Below are positions 9,625 to 20,615 of a DNA stretch of 64,000 nt, piece after piece. The DNA is taken from the NCBI GenBank assembly GCA_963169105.1, contig OY720635.1, forward strand, positions 154,395,645 through 154,459,644, given 5' to 3'. The first letter of the stretch is position 1. Each line of letters starts with the position of its first letter. Under the pieces are notes generated by a model. That model was not told the DNA's origin. It made no database searches and worked only from the letters and a program-made list of their open reading frames with translations. The position numbers and the translations under genes are program-made. The stretch is from Ceriagrion tenellum. Lineage: Eukaryota > Arthropoda > Insecta > Odonata > Coenagrionidae.

Positions 9625-9870
9625 ATGTTGGATCCCCATGTAAATAAAGATGCATCTTGCTGCATGTCTCACCAGTCGACAGAAGACCAATACATCGACA
9701 TCATCAGTACCGCCGAAAGTGGGAGCGAAATGGTCCTTTCAGGATTTTATCTCTTACCAGAATTCACTGACCATTTTGAGCTTTCAGCAGGTCAAAAATG
9801 CCGAGAATTACAGAAGAAAAGAATTGATAAATTATTATGTCATAAACAAATGCCTACTACCGATAAATAA
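9625..9870 (+). CDS. Unidentified 81-aa protein, paralogue of 7874-8116
   Basis: Intact frame MLDPHVNKDASCCM to MPTTDK. It aligns end to end with the 7874-8116 product and keeps CCM, the SE..FY..F..FE block, AG.KCR..Q and LC..MP. A very short frame (9553-9612, MDNIVVFVRGK) precedes it. No hairpin of the CAGCCTT type follows, unlike the paralogue. Function unknown; two intact copies 1.5 kb apart argue that the family is or was coding. Confidence 0.5.
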   Translation: MLDPHVNKDASCCMSHQSTEDQYIDIISTAESGSEMVLSGFYLLPEFTDHFELSAGQKCRELQKKRIDKLLCHKQMPTTDK

Positions 9871-10069
9871 TCATCGCTGAAAATCATGTATCCTCAATTA
9901 TCGTACATATTGCAAATCTATAGTTTATAAATAAAAAACGCTCTGAAAACGTCACTCCGCCATGTTTCCTTTCACGCTTCACCCCCATCCACATCCCCCA
10001 GCCCCCTTCGTCCGCTCAAGACGACGACGCGACAGAAACATAAGAAGAGCGGCGAGCGAGTGGAAATCC

Positions 10070-10119
10070 AAAATGGCGGCGGAAAGCAAGATGGCGGCGG
10101 AAAGCAAGATGGCGGCGGG
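10070..10119 (+). repeat. 18-bp tandem repeat (x2.8) with AAGATGGCGGC cores
   Basis: The unit aagatggcggcggaaagc occurs at 10070, 10088 and 10106. Each carries a sequence matching the known YY1/Pho-type motif (AAGATGGCGGC). Possibly promoter material of a nearby mobile element; no gene is identified downstream. Confidence 0.7.
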
Positions 10120-10652
10120 CGCAAAACTTCAGGAAGCCTCAAAATGCCACTACTCACGTAGGGTGGAGGTCTAGGAGATTCTTAAAGACAGCATTCTTCC
10201 GATGTCCCGTGGGCATTTTTCTTGTGATTCGCTTTACAGATCATTCCGACGAAAATGTGGAATTTTAAGGGAACAGAATGCATGCCACACAAGAGGATGT
10301 TTTACGAGGTTGCCAGCCCACAATTGGGGTCCCACGGTTGCAACTCCTTCACCCACCACAATGTGATTGGGCGTAGGGTCGTTTTATGGCACCACAGGGC
10401 TCTTTACGCGGTCATTTGCCGATATTTTTGGAAGAATGCTTCCTAGCCTCCAAAAAATACTATAAAGCATTTGGTCTCATTTATGCAGTGTCGAGGAGCA
10501 GTTGCTTTTTTGAAATTTCCGCTCGGATTTCATTAGTGCTTGAGTCAGAATTGGATCTCCCGAAATATCCTCTACAACTCCTGGATATGTGGAGACCATC
10601 AATAGTCACAAGATTCCTCGTTTTGAAGGTATGTACATGTTAATTAGTGAAA
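10120..10652. other. No recognised feature
   Basis: Short frames exist on both strands but none shows family resemblance or coding-like conservation. Confidence 0.4.
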
Positions 10653-11010
10653 TGTAAGAGGCGGCCGACATATTCCTTCCTTCCTTCCTCCCTCTCACAC
10701 CTAACCGCTGCGCTAAGCACCTTTGCTCTCCCAACGCCCCACCACCCAGTCCCTTCGGCCGCCGGGAGCGCTCGCACGCCCAAGTAAGGTAAGATGTACT
10801 TTGGACCGTATCATGCGAGGCGTGCGAGCCAATAGGAGACGCGCCATCGAGAGGGAGACGATGCGACGGTCGGCAGTCGGCGTTGGTATGTAGATGAAGT
10901 GAGACAATAAAGCGTAATTGTGCCAGACTCGTGCTTTTTCTTTCCGCGCGATTCCTCCCATTCATCCGGTGGATCGCAGCCCGGCGACGAGGGTGCCACG
11001 GCTACTTACA
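10653..11010 (+). mobile_element. Candidate solo LTR
   Basis: The segment begins TGTAAGAGGC, ends GCTACTTACA (TG...CA with the inverted ends TGTAAG/CTTACA), and contains an AATAAA signal at about 10905 followed by a G/T-rich stretch, as in Gypsy or Bel/Pao LTRs. No clean target duplication was found (gtgaa versus gtaag), so the call is tentative. Confidence 0.45.
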
Positions 11011-11130
11011 GTAAGGTAATTTCTATTCTTTTTGAAGGTTTTTAAAATGACTGTTAGGGCGTTAACCTCTCTTATTCAAACATTTTTTAATCACCGTTAG
11101 TGCACCTTTGTTTCAGAGTGAAAAGCGAAA

Positions 11131-12718
11131 ATGAGTTCAAGTCGACGGAGGTGTATCAATCATCCTGATGTGTACTGCTACGTTTGTGGGGTATACACGT
11201 ATTAAAAAAACAAAAACTATTACTGACTTTGTAAAAAGGGCATATATAGGTTATTTTGGGGTTTAATTCGGTGATCAAGATAAAACTTGGGCACCGCATA
11301 TTGTGTTCAAGACGTGTGGAACATTTACGACAGTGAGCTACTGGTAAAAAGAAATGTTTTGGTAAAAAGAAATGTTTTAAATTTGGTGTGCCTATGGTTC
11401 GGAGGGAACCGTTGAACCACGTCGATGACTCATTTCTGCATGGTGAAAATCAAAGGAATAAATCGGAATAATCATAGCAAGTGGCCATATCCTAATAAAG
11501 CCTCTGCAAGATTCCCAGTTCCACACTTGATGAAATATCTATTCCACAGTTTTGCCAACCCCCAGAGATCTGTGACGATGAAGTGAATACAAGTTAAACT
11601 TCTGACACAAATGGTAACGGTGGCAGTGATTATGAGGTAACGTTATCAAGTCCTATGCGTTTCAGCCAAGATGAGCTGAATGACCTCGTCAGAGATCTCA
11701 ACCTTTCAAAAACAGCATCTGAATTACTTTCCTCTAGGTTGAATGATAAGAATTTACTGGAACTAAAATTACTTTTCATCATACAAGGGAAAAAGATTTG
11801 CTTCCCTTCTTCTCTCAAGAAGACAATCTTGTATTCTGTCAAGAGGTTCGAGGACTCCTGAAGAAAATGTGTCTTCCTGAATATATTCCAGATGATTGGC
11901 GTCTATCTATTGACAGTTCTACGAGGAGTTTGAAATGCGTCCTCATTCACAATGGCAACAAGTTTGGCTCAATATCAAATGCACATTCAACAAAAATGAA
12001 AGAAGAATACATCACCATTGCTTTTGTCATGGAGAAGATAAAATATCAAGAACATCAATAGATGATTTGCGTGGATTTAAAAATGGTTAACTTTCTCCTT
12101 GGAAAGCAAAGTGGCTATACAAAATACCCTTGTTTCTTATGTCTTTGGGATAGCAGGGACAGAGAAAAAGCACTGGGTGAGAAAGGAGTGGCCTGAGAGG
12201 GAAACCATGATTGTTGGAGAGAAAACCGTCGTAAACATTCATTTAGTTAAACGAGATAAAATCATTTTGCCTCCACTGCACATAAAACTAGGCCTTATGG
12301 AGCACTTTGTGATAGCTCTTGATAAATATGGGCAGTGTTTTGCATATATGGGAAGAAAAATGCCACAAATCAGTTCAGAGAAACTTAAGGCTGGAATTTT
12401 TGATGGCCCACAAATTACGCAGCTAATTTGAGATCCCGTATTCGTGCAATTTATGAACGAGGCTGAGCAAAATGCTTGGGGGTCTTTTGCTGATGTTGTG
12501 AAAAATTTACTGGGAAATTACAAAGCAGATAATTATATAGAACTAGTAGATGAGATGCTAAAAAAATTTAAAAACCTTGGATGGAATATGAGTATGAGAT
12601 AGCAACTTGGACCGTTTCCCAGAGAATTTAGACACCAGCGAAGACCAAGGTAAGATATTTCATCAGGATATGAAAACTATGGAGGACCGCTACCAAGAAA
12701 GATGGGATACGTACAAGT
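11131..12718 (+). pseudogene. Degenerate copy of a multicopy arthropod gene family (probably transposon-derived)
   Basis: Starts ATG at 11131 with an N-terminal Cys/His cluster (CINHPDVYCYVCG) and continues through frames at 11655, 11798 and 12099. Recognisable blocks include QDELNDLVRDLNLSK, WRLSIDSSTRSLK, LPPLHIKLGLMEHFV and NMSMR. These recall a large family of uncharacterised proteins found in many copies in arthropod genomes. At least six stops or frameshifts break it. The N-terminal CxxC pairs suggest a zinc finger. The family's enzymatic role is unknown to me; copy number suggests a mobile element. An 18-bp duplication (ggtaaaaagaaatgtttt) lies at about 11343-11379. Confidence 0.65.
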
Positions 12719-12771
12719 AGGTGAGAAAATATTGTTTCAGCGCGTCACGTGACTTATAAACAACCTCGAAT

Positions 12772-13048
12772 ATCTAGCATAGTAATTAACTTAGATAAAA
12801 TATAACGACACCATCTGATAGCCCTGATTAACCCGCATCAAATGATGCCCTCGTCTTTGCAATGAAGCAAACAATTAACTCACAACAGCCGAAAAACATT
12901 CTAATATAAACAATAATAAATATTTTGCATACTAATTAGCGCAGAGAAAATATATTGACACCGTTGGATAGCCCTCATTAACCCGCATCAAATTACGTCC
13001 TCATCTCTGCGACAAAGTTATCAATAAGCTCGTAGCAGTCCGAAATGT
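12772..13048. repeat. Two direct repeats, period about 150 bp
   Basis: The block with atagccctgattaacccgc at about 12817 recurs at about 12967 with a few changes; similarity extends over some 125 bases per copy (about 12772-12895 and 12922-13048). It lies directly upstream of the viral promoter at 13306. It could be an enhancer or origin repeat, or the remnant of a terminal repeat; no inverted copy was found elsewhere in the window. Confidence 0.75.
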
Positions 13049-13305
13049 AAAATATCCAGCAACACATGAAAACGCTCATGCATGGCATTCCTTGATGAAA
13101 TAGTCCGTGTCATTCGCACCGATTGTTGTGTGCAATGTCTATTCCGCATCGATAACCTTGAGCTCCACTCCAACATCAAGTTTCAACTCGCTCAGCTGCA
13201 ACGCAATTCTTTTCACAATTGCTCCCGCATTTCAACATAAACCCTCCCCTTCCCCCTTCCTTCTAGGTTGCATTATGCTTCCTTCTGAGATGCAAAGCAT
13301 CACTG

Positions 13306-13344
13306 TATAAAAAGCCCCCGCTGAGAACAGTTTAGTAGTCATTC
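13306..13344 (+). promoter_or_regulatory. TATA + initiator promoter of the viral DNA polymerase gene
   Basis: TATAAAAAG at 13306-13314 is followed by TCATTC at 13339-13344, matching the arthropod initiator TCAKTY, with the start at about 13341. Spacing is slightly long but plausible. The polymerase gene begins about 260 bases downstream. Confidence 0.6.
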
Positions 13345-13420
13345 TCAACTTGACTTTTAACTGACAAACGTCCACTGCAGTGTGCACGCGTGCCTGATAT
13401 CAACAGACATATTTGTGGTA

Positions 13421-13589
13421 AGTATAACATTTACTATTCCCGTTCGCTTTCAGTTTGTTATTAATGCAGTCAAACATTCGTCGTCGGCTCGAACTCGAGT
13501 TAAGAGATCACTCCTCATGAGTAACGAGGTAATATTCACCTTGAATATTTCTAATCATAGATTCATTCGTTTCTTTTTTTCTTTTACAG
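13421..13589 (+). other. Putative leader intron of the viral polymerase transcript
   Basis: A GTAAGT donor at 13421 and a pyrimidine-rich acceptor ending TTTTACAG at 13589 bracket 169 bases between the promoter and the first polymerase ATG at about 13601. Inferred from splice consensus only. Confidence 0.4.
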
Positions 13590-13601
13590 CAATCATAAAC
13601 A

Positions 13602-16600
13602 TGTCCTCTATCCAATAAATCTTTGAAAACTTTAACTCTGGACATTACAACACAGTAAAGGAGTTACAAACAGCACTAAAAACATACATTCAAGAGTAGC
13701 TTTACACAATGAATCAATTAACGATAATGAGACTTACATTCGAATGAAAGATAACGATAAAGCGGAAGGTAGACGCTTCTGTTTATACTGTGAGATATAT
13801 TATAGTATAGACGAAGCAATGCGAGATGAAAATACTATCGAGCATAGACGGAATATCACTCTACAGCAAGGTTCAGGATTTATCGAAGTAGAATCTGCTA
13901 TCCGATCTAGACTAAAAACTTTTTGGATTACTCCCGAGGAGAATAGTGGTCGGGACGTGATTTCGTTTCTAGACGTGATTCGGAATAAAGTAAGCGAGAA
14001 GACGAAAGAGCAGGTTGATCTTAATAACTCGATCAAATTCAATATGTAAATTCAAAAAGGGCGAGAACGAAGACTTGATGCTTCTTTCAAAACCGAGAAT
14101 CGACGTGCCTTCGCTGCAGATAAAATAGAGGAAATAACTGAAGAGGCATTTTCAAAATTGCTAAAAGAAAAGTCTGAATTTCAAGCTAAAGGATCCGGGT
14201 GGTCTTTGTCCGAGGTTGTTGGCTTGGAATTGAGAATATTGAAGTACAAACCACTTCGAGGCTCGACATTTATAGATTTGCCAGGTAAAATAAAAAATAC
14301 TTTCTGTGATTAACGTCAAAAACGAGGACCAGTATTGTTTTAAGTATGCTGTATGGGTAAAAAACATTGCAAGAGACCCCCAGCGAGTTTTTAAATACAA
14401 TACTCGAGCGTTTCAAGCTGGTTACAATTGGGAACGCGTAGAGTATCCGGTTGACTTGAAAGATATCCCATAATTCGAACGTGCTAATAATATTTCGATA
14501 AATGTTTGGGTTAGATGATAAAAACGTTTACCCGTTCAAAATTGTGAACATTGAACTAAATGACCACCGAGACTTGTTGTACAAGACAAACGATTATACT
14601 GCTCACTATTGTTGGATGAAAGATTTTAACAGATTAATACGACACCAAATTGTACAGACAGCACGGATATACATTTGCAAACGTTGTTTTACACATTATT
14701 ATAATGAAGAAAAACTCGAGGCTCACAAAGAATTATGTATAGGCACAGGTGATCCAAGCAAAATTGTTATGCCTAGTGAAGAAGACAAAATTTTAAAGTT
14801 TACACACATAAATCACTCTTTCCGCGTGCCTTACGTGATACATGCAGATTTTGAATGCCTTTTGAAAAACTTGAGCACTTACGAACCATCTTCTGATTCA
14901 TCATACACTAACGCTATGCAGAAGCATGAGCCATTCAGTTTTTGCTACATGTTGATGACGCCAGACGGATGTGAGGAGCCTGTACTATATCGGGGACCCA
15001 ATGCTGCACGCGTTTTTATTGAATGCATGAAAGACGAGGCGGAAATAGTATTTTCAATTTACAAAAACACTTCCAATGACCCCTCTGACTGAGGATGAAG
15101 AAAGAACGTTTCAAAATGCTACAGCTTGTCACATTTGTGACAAAGAGCTAGGTGAAGAAAGGGTTCGGGATAACGATCATTTGACAGTAAAGTATAGAGG
15201 TCCAGCACACTCGTTTTGTAACATTCAGTTTAAGATGCCACATTTTCTTCCAGTTTTTATTCATAACTTGTCAGCATATGATGGTCACTTTATCGTTCGG
15301 GAATTAGATAATGATGAAAGAAGAACATTTGTATTTCCAAATACAGAAGAAAAGTATATTTCTTTTGCAAAGTCCATCGACGAAAACTTTTGTATCAGAT
15401 TTGTTGATTCATATCGCTTCATGTCTACCTCACTAGCATCACTGGTAGGGAATTTAAGTGTTCAAATACACGCAGAAAATATTCGGAGAAAAGACATCTA
15501 GTTACGCGAAAAGGTGAAAATCCTTACGATTACACAGATTCATGGGACAAATTAGACGAAAAACAATTACCAGCGAGAGAAAGAGTTTTTAGTAGACACA
15601 CAGGAAGAGATATCGAATGAAGATTATGACCACGCGAGTAAAGTATGGGACGCTTTCAACTGTGCCACTTTGGGCGATTACAGCGATGTTTACTTAAAGA
15701 GTGAGGTAACGCTTTTAGCAGACGTTTTTGAAAACTTTCGCGACGTATGTTATGGAGCTTATAAATTAGATCCCTCTTGGTATCTGACCGCCCCATCACT
15801 AACTTTTGATGCAATGTTGAAATACACTAAAATTGAGTTGGAATTGCTAACAGATTATGATATGTTGTCGTTGATAGAGGAAGGTATTCATGGAGGAATA
15901 TCTCAGTGTTGTAAGAGATATTGCGAAGCCAACAAGTACATGGATACTTATAACCCTGAAAAAGATTCAATAAACTTGATATATTTGGACGCCAACAACT
16001 TGTACGGTTATGGGCTTTCAAGACCCCTCCCCCATTCTAATTCCAAATGGCTAGCACCAGATGAAATCGGAAACTTGGATGTTGATCAAATTTCAGATCA
16101 AAGTGAAGTGGGATATACACTCGAAGTCGATCGCGAATATCCTCGTCATCTGCACGATAAGCATTCAGATTTGGCTTGTCGTCCAGAAAATAAGGTCCCC
16201 CTGTAGGTAAACAAAAAACTTTTGTCTACTCTCTATGACAAGACGAAATATGTAATTCATTATGTGAACCTCAAACAGACACTCTCCTTAGGAGTGAAAA
16301 TCAAAAAAGTTTATAGAATAATAGAATTTAGTCAGTCACCATGGTTGAAACCATACATAGATTTAAACACGGAAAGAAGAAAATTAGCCACTGATTTCTT
16401 CCGCGCTTTCTGGAAATTTATGTCTAACGGACCCTTCGGACGTACTCTTATGAATGTCCGCAAACATATTAATATGGAATTAGTATCTAGTGAAAAAAGA
16501 TTGCAAAAACTACTCAGTAAATCTCAATTTCTGGATAGAGCAATGTTGACAGACACTCGTGTGGGTGTTCATCTCAGAAAATCTGTCATCATAATGAAAA

Positions 16601-17216
16601 TACCCATTTACATTGGTTTCTGCGTTCTCGATCTGAGTAAAACTTTAATGTATGATTTTCATTATAAAACAATGCTTCCTAAATACGGTAGAAACATTTC
16701 CTTGTCTTAGAGCGACACGGATAGCTTTATTTATGATATCAAGGACGGAAATGTGTATGATGACATGCTCAAAAATCTCGACGCGTTTGATACATCAAAC
16801 TACCCAAAAGATCACCCGTGTTATTCTGATAAAAATAAAAAAGTGATAGGTAAATTCAACGACGAGTGCGATGGACGAGTAATGACTCATTTCATCGGAC
16901 TGCGAAGTAAACTATACGCATACAAGGTTTTTGGTCTTAAAGAAAAAAAGAAAGCGAAAGGGATAACCAGAGCTGTTATTGCGAAAAGTATCCACTGTGA
17001 ACATTATGTACGTTGTCTACACGAAAATTCAACAGTTTCGTAAAATAAGTCATTCGAAGTAAATTGCATCAAATTTACACTATGGAAATGAATAAGGTCA
17101 CATTGAACGCATCTGATGATAAACGATACATTTGTGAGGATGGTATAAACACTCGCGTGGGGGCATTATAAAATTCCTAGGAAACGAACACATGCTGAGG
17201 CATTTAGTGATTAGGA
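13602..17216 (+). pseudogene. Protein-primed-type family B DNA polymerase (Polinton/adintovirus-like), decayed
   Basis: Replicative polymerase with 3'-5' exonuclease, recognised from segments at 13744-14049, 14502-15092, 15076-15501, 15670-16206, 16222-16710 and 16753-17043. Visible motifs: Exo I HADFECL (about 14840), Exo II NLSAYDGHF (about 15267), palm motif A DANNLYG (about 15988), motif B KFMSNGPFG (about 16420), motif C DTDS (about 16714) and the downstream SKLYAY. The end at 17214-17216 is inferred from conserved DDKRYI and WGHYKIPRKR sequence. Several stops and frameshifts inactivate it, including a TAG right before motif C. Length (about 3.6 kb) is normal for the family. It is first in a plus-strand gene series. 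Confidence 0.9.
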
Positions 17217-17269
17217 AACTTGAAATTCATAAAAACATGGTTTGATAAAACATACTTCCAGTGTTAATC

Positions 17270-17473
17270 ATGACGTTAGCCTGGAAACATCCGTTTACCT
17301 GCATCTGCGCAGGTCCATCAGGATCGAGAAAGACGACCTTTGTAACGAAATTCATTGAAAATTTACAGTGTATGATAAAACACGACATAGATGAAATAGT
17401 ATTGTGTTGCAGCCCAGGAAGTGAGCCCGAATTACTCAGCGCACGAAGTACATCGACGTCCTTTATCTTCTAA
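17270..17473 (+). pseudogene. Viral packaging ATPase (A32/FtsK-HerA type), copy 1, N-terminal fragment
   Basis: Starts ATG 17270 with WKHPFTCICAGPSGSRKT, the region around the Walker A loop of Polinton/adintovirus packaging ATPases, then FVTKFIENLQ. The canonical glycine before Lys is Arg (SRKT), as in copy 2 at 20616. The frame ends at 17473 inside the start of a 195-bp tandem repeat, so Walker B and the rest are missing. It lies 50 bases behind the polymerase, the usual neighbourhood for this gene. The protein would pump DNA into the capsid. Confidence 0.75.
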
Positions 17474-17850
17474 AGGTTATAGATCCATTGCCTCAACCTT
17501 GACTTCTTTTCATTAACTCCATACAGGCAATAATGCGACGAGGAAATGCGCTACGAGATTTTCTTTATTTTCATTGACATACCTTTGAAATCAGTCTTAG
17601 GAAACGTGACATTACTTATGACAGAATTACTCAGCGCACAAGTACATCGACGTCCTCTATCTTCTTAAGGTTTTAGATCCATTGCATCGACCTTGACTTC
17701 TTTTTTATTGTACTCCTTACAAGCAATAATTCGACGAGGAAATGCGCTACGTGATTTTCTTTATTTTCGTTGACATACTTTCGAAATCAGTCTTAGGAAA
17801 CGTGACATTACTTGTGACCGAATTACTCCGCGCACAAAGTACATAGGAAA
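17429..17850. repeat. 195-bp tandem repeat, two full units plus a partial
   Basis: Units start with gaattactc at 17429, 17624 and 17820; the third breaks off after about 30 bases. Units differ by small changes such as gaagtacatcgacgtcc versus caagtacatcgacgtcc. The array begins inside the ATPase copy 1 frame and replaces its remainder. Confidence 0.9.
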
Positions 17851-18412
17851 TATCCATCCACCGTTGCAGATAGTACCTATACAGAGAGAATTCATAAAAC
17901 ATAATAAAAGAGAGTGAAAAGAGCCACTTGTATTTCAACGTTCGATAGAAACACATCAACCACCAGATCTACTATCCACCGATCAGTGTTCCATAACATC
18001 ATACCCACCATCTTCTGGAGCTGGTAAGACTAAAATTACGGAGGTCTTACCTTTATACACAACTATGTACCAAGCGTACAGCTTAAAGTCTCTAGCTTTA
18101 ACAGCACTTAAGTCCATGTATCTACCAAGCTACGCTCCTTTGAACACTTGGTTAACTAAAAAAAAATAGACCAAACTTTTACGCTATTCAAAAGTTTGTA
18201 TCTCAACTTGGAATAACCAAACGTGAATTCATGACTGGAAAGTTGATTCCTGCTATAGATAGATGTACTGAACTTGCTGCAGTTGCTGGACTTGTTCAAT
18301 TTATCAATCGTCATCAGGAGCTGTGTTGACGATTGTGAATTCTTTCTACTCATGACTCTAGACCTTAAGAAGTTTTCATAAACATAGTCATTATAAAACT
18401 ATTCTATTTCGC
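17851..18412 (+). other. Open stretch without recognised product in viral element
   Basis: A plus-strand frame without stops runs from about 17958 to 18168, but has no clear start and no family resemblance. It may be debris of a structural gene; no capsid signature was found. Confidence 0.3.
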
Positions 18413-18835
18413 ATGACCCCCTTTGCTGCTAGAAAAATGTGTCATGTTATTACCAGTAATAATAATGGTACTATACGAAGCTTGTGTTGGAGTTGCCATT
18501 GGTCTTTACAAACATCAATTAAGGATGTTAAAGACTATGAAAAAAGATTATGTAATCATGATATAGTTTTTGAAGAATATCACTATATTATAACACATGT
18601 CGAATATCTCATTTTAGAGTTCATTCAAAATTACAACTGCTGGTGCTCTAAATGCACTACTAAACCTCTTTTTTCTGTCTGAACGATGTCATGTATCTCG
18701 TCATATTCAATTCAATATACAAGGTTGTTGTGCCAGAGTTAAGTTTACTAGAAAACCAGTATATCTTAAAGATGTAGTCTTCAGCAGAAAGAGATCTTAT
18801 CCTGAGTATGGTGAATCGGGTGATAATACATAATA
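18413..18835 (+). pseudogene. Cys-rich viral-element protein, unidentified
   Basis: The frame 18413-18682 contains CWSCHW, CNHD and NCWCSKC. After a frame change near 18675 it continues with more Cys and basic residues (CHVSRHIQF, GCCARVKF) and ends TAA at about 18833. The spacing of Cys/His suggests two zinc-binding knots. It sits between the ATPase fragment and the metalloproteinase on the same strand. I do not recognise the family. Confidence 0.45.
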
Positions 18836-18970
18836 TTATTTTTCATACTTATCATTCTCATTTCAGGATTAGACCATTTTTTACCCAACGAAGGAGTCGG
18901 TTAGGAGATGATCAGTTAGTTGACTGTGTTATGAATGTGACATCGTGATTCACGTCTTATTGATTGCATT

Positions 18971-20549
18971 ATGAGAATCATACTTTTAGTCCTGCTTCTC
19001 ACCGAGCTAGGGCTTAACATCGGAGAAAGCATTAATAAGAACCGCATTAATTGCATAGCTAAATATCTACAACATTATGGTTACCCGAATGTGAGTGAGA
19101 ACGGATTAGTGTGCAACCAGATGTCTTGGCCGATTCACTTAGAATTTTTCAAGAGTATTACAATATCAGCAATAGAGACGGAGAGATAGATGAACATACT
19201 GTGGAATTCATTAACAAACGTCGTTGTGGTGTTGCTGACTATCCTACATTCACATTATCTCCACACAAATGGAATAAAGATGTCTTGAAATGGCATTACA
19301 GCTTGGTGAATCACACGTACATACAACTAGCGAAGAAAGAATTTGATGTGTGGGCTGGAGTAGCGAATTTAAAATTTGAGCATGATTCTCAAACGTCAAA
19401 TATTAATATCAAAAATACACGGCTCACTCATAGAAATATACGTCGTTCGGGTGGTTTCTGTCCTTATCTCTTTGACGGCAAAGATGTTATCTTAGCTCAT
19501 GCAGAATATCCAATGCAAAATGGTGGGTTGTTAGAAATTCACGGTGATCAAGATGAGAATTGGTACTTAGGGTTAGATAGATCTCCCTTTCCAGAATCAC
19601 AACGCTCCCTTCTTTCGACGCTCATCCACGAAATTGGGCACACGCTAGGCATCTCACATTTTAATGATAAAAACGCTATCATGTACGCTTTGTACGATGA
19701 TTTTAATTATAGACTCGATTTGAATGAAGATGACATTCAGGCAGTTCAACATTTTTCCGGTCAACACGTTGAAAAGGAAGAAGTTAACAATACGAAACAT
19801 ACTTTGGATAAGACGAAATGAGGGAGAGGAGACGAATAACAATACCGATATCGAGTTATGTGAATTGAGAAGAGTAGATACATTTCTTATAATCTTAATC
19901 TAATAATATTACTTGTTATATTTGTTCCATCGTAATTTGTTTTGGTACATAGATTTGAAAAATACGGAAAAATCAGTTATCACTGACCCCCAGCTTATTA
20001 CAAACTGGCTTCCATTTCTTCCACAAAAAGACTGAGATTAACGCGATTTACCGCAGACCAAGTGGAGAGATGGTAATATTCATCAATGAAACAATTTACA
20101 TGGTGCATTATCCAAGTATGCAATTAGTAAACGATTACCCTCGTCATATATCTACCATTGGGTTTCCACGCAACGCTAGAATCCAGGCGGCAGTTAACAC
20201 ATATTCCGGGATGACATTCATATTTCATAGCAGATATTTTATTTTAGAAATGGACGAATGTCAATTCAGACCGAAAAATCAATTTCGACCCAATAAAATG
20301 TATCCACAAATTCCCTCGGACTTAAATTCAGTATTTAGATACACAAATGGCATACTGTACTTCTTTAGCGAAGATAATGTGTATGAGTTTAGTGAATTCA
20401 ATAATACATTAGTCAGAGCCGGTAAAAATAACCTCGAGTTATTCGGAATTACTTGTCCTACGAAATATTCTTCTGCGTTATCCTCCATCGCAAGCGATGT
20501 GAATGGGGTAGTTATTCGCATGGAGGATATGCTTGAAAATAAAGGATAA
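18971..20549 (+). pseudogene. Matrix metalloproteinase (matrixin) with hemopexin-like region, carried by the virus-like element
   Basis: A secreted zinc endopeptidase gene without introns. From ATG 18971: hydrophobic signal peptide (MRIILLVLLLTELG), prodomain with cysteine switch KRRCGVAD (Cys at about 19225), catalytic domain with zinc site HEIGHTLGISH (19627-19659) and Met-turn AIMYAL. Then a charged hinge and a hemopexin-like region (about 19840-20549) with VIFINETIYMVHYPS and MTFIFHSRYFILEMD. A frameshift in the prodomain near 19110, the stop at 19819-19821 and breaks in the first hemopexin blade inactivate it. The catalytic domain itself is open with all zinc ligands. Viral metalloproteinases of this fold are known from baculoviruses; here it lies between two ATPase copies of a Polinton-type element. 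A processed host gene is the alternative. Confidence 0.85.
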
Positions 20550-20615
20550 AATCGTTGCTTGAAAGAGGGGGGCGGGTCCATTCATTTTCTATCACTCTCA
20601 GAGTCGACGTTAATA

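Noticed and set aside
12772..13048. Terminal inverted repeat of the viral element
   Set aside because: The copies are direct repeats and no inverted partner was found on the right side.
18971..20549. Ordinary host MMP gene
   Set aside because: No introns, and it lies between two viral ATPase copies on the same strand; a processed host copy cannot be fully excluded and is kept as an alternative.
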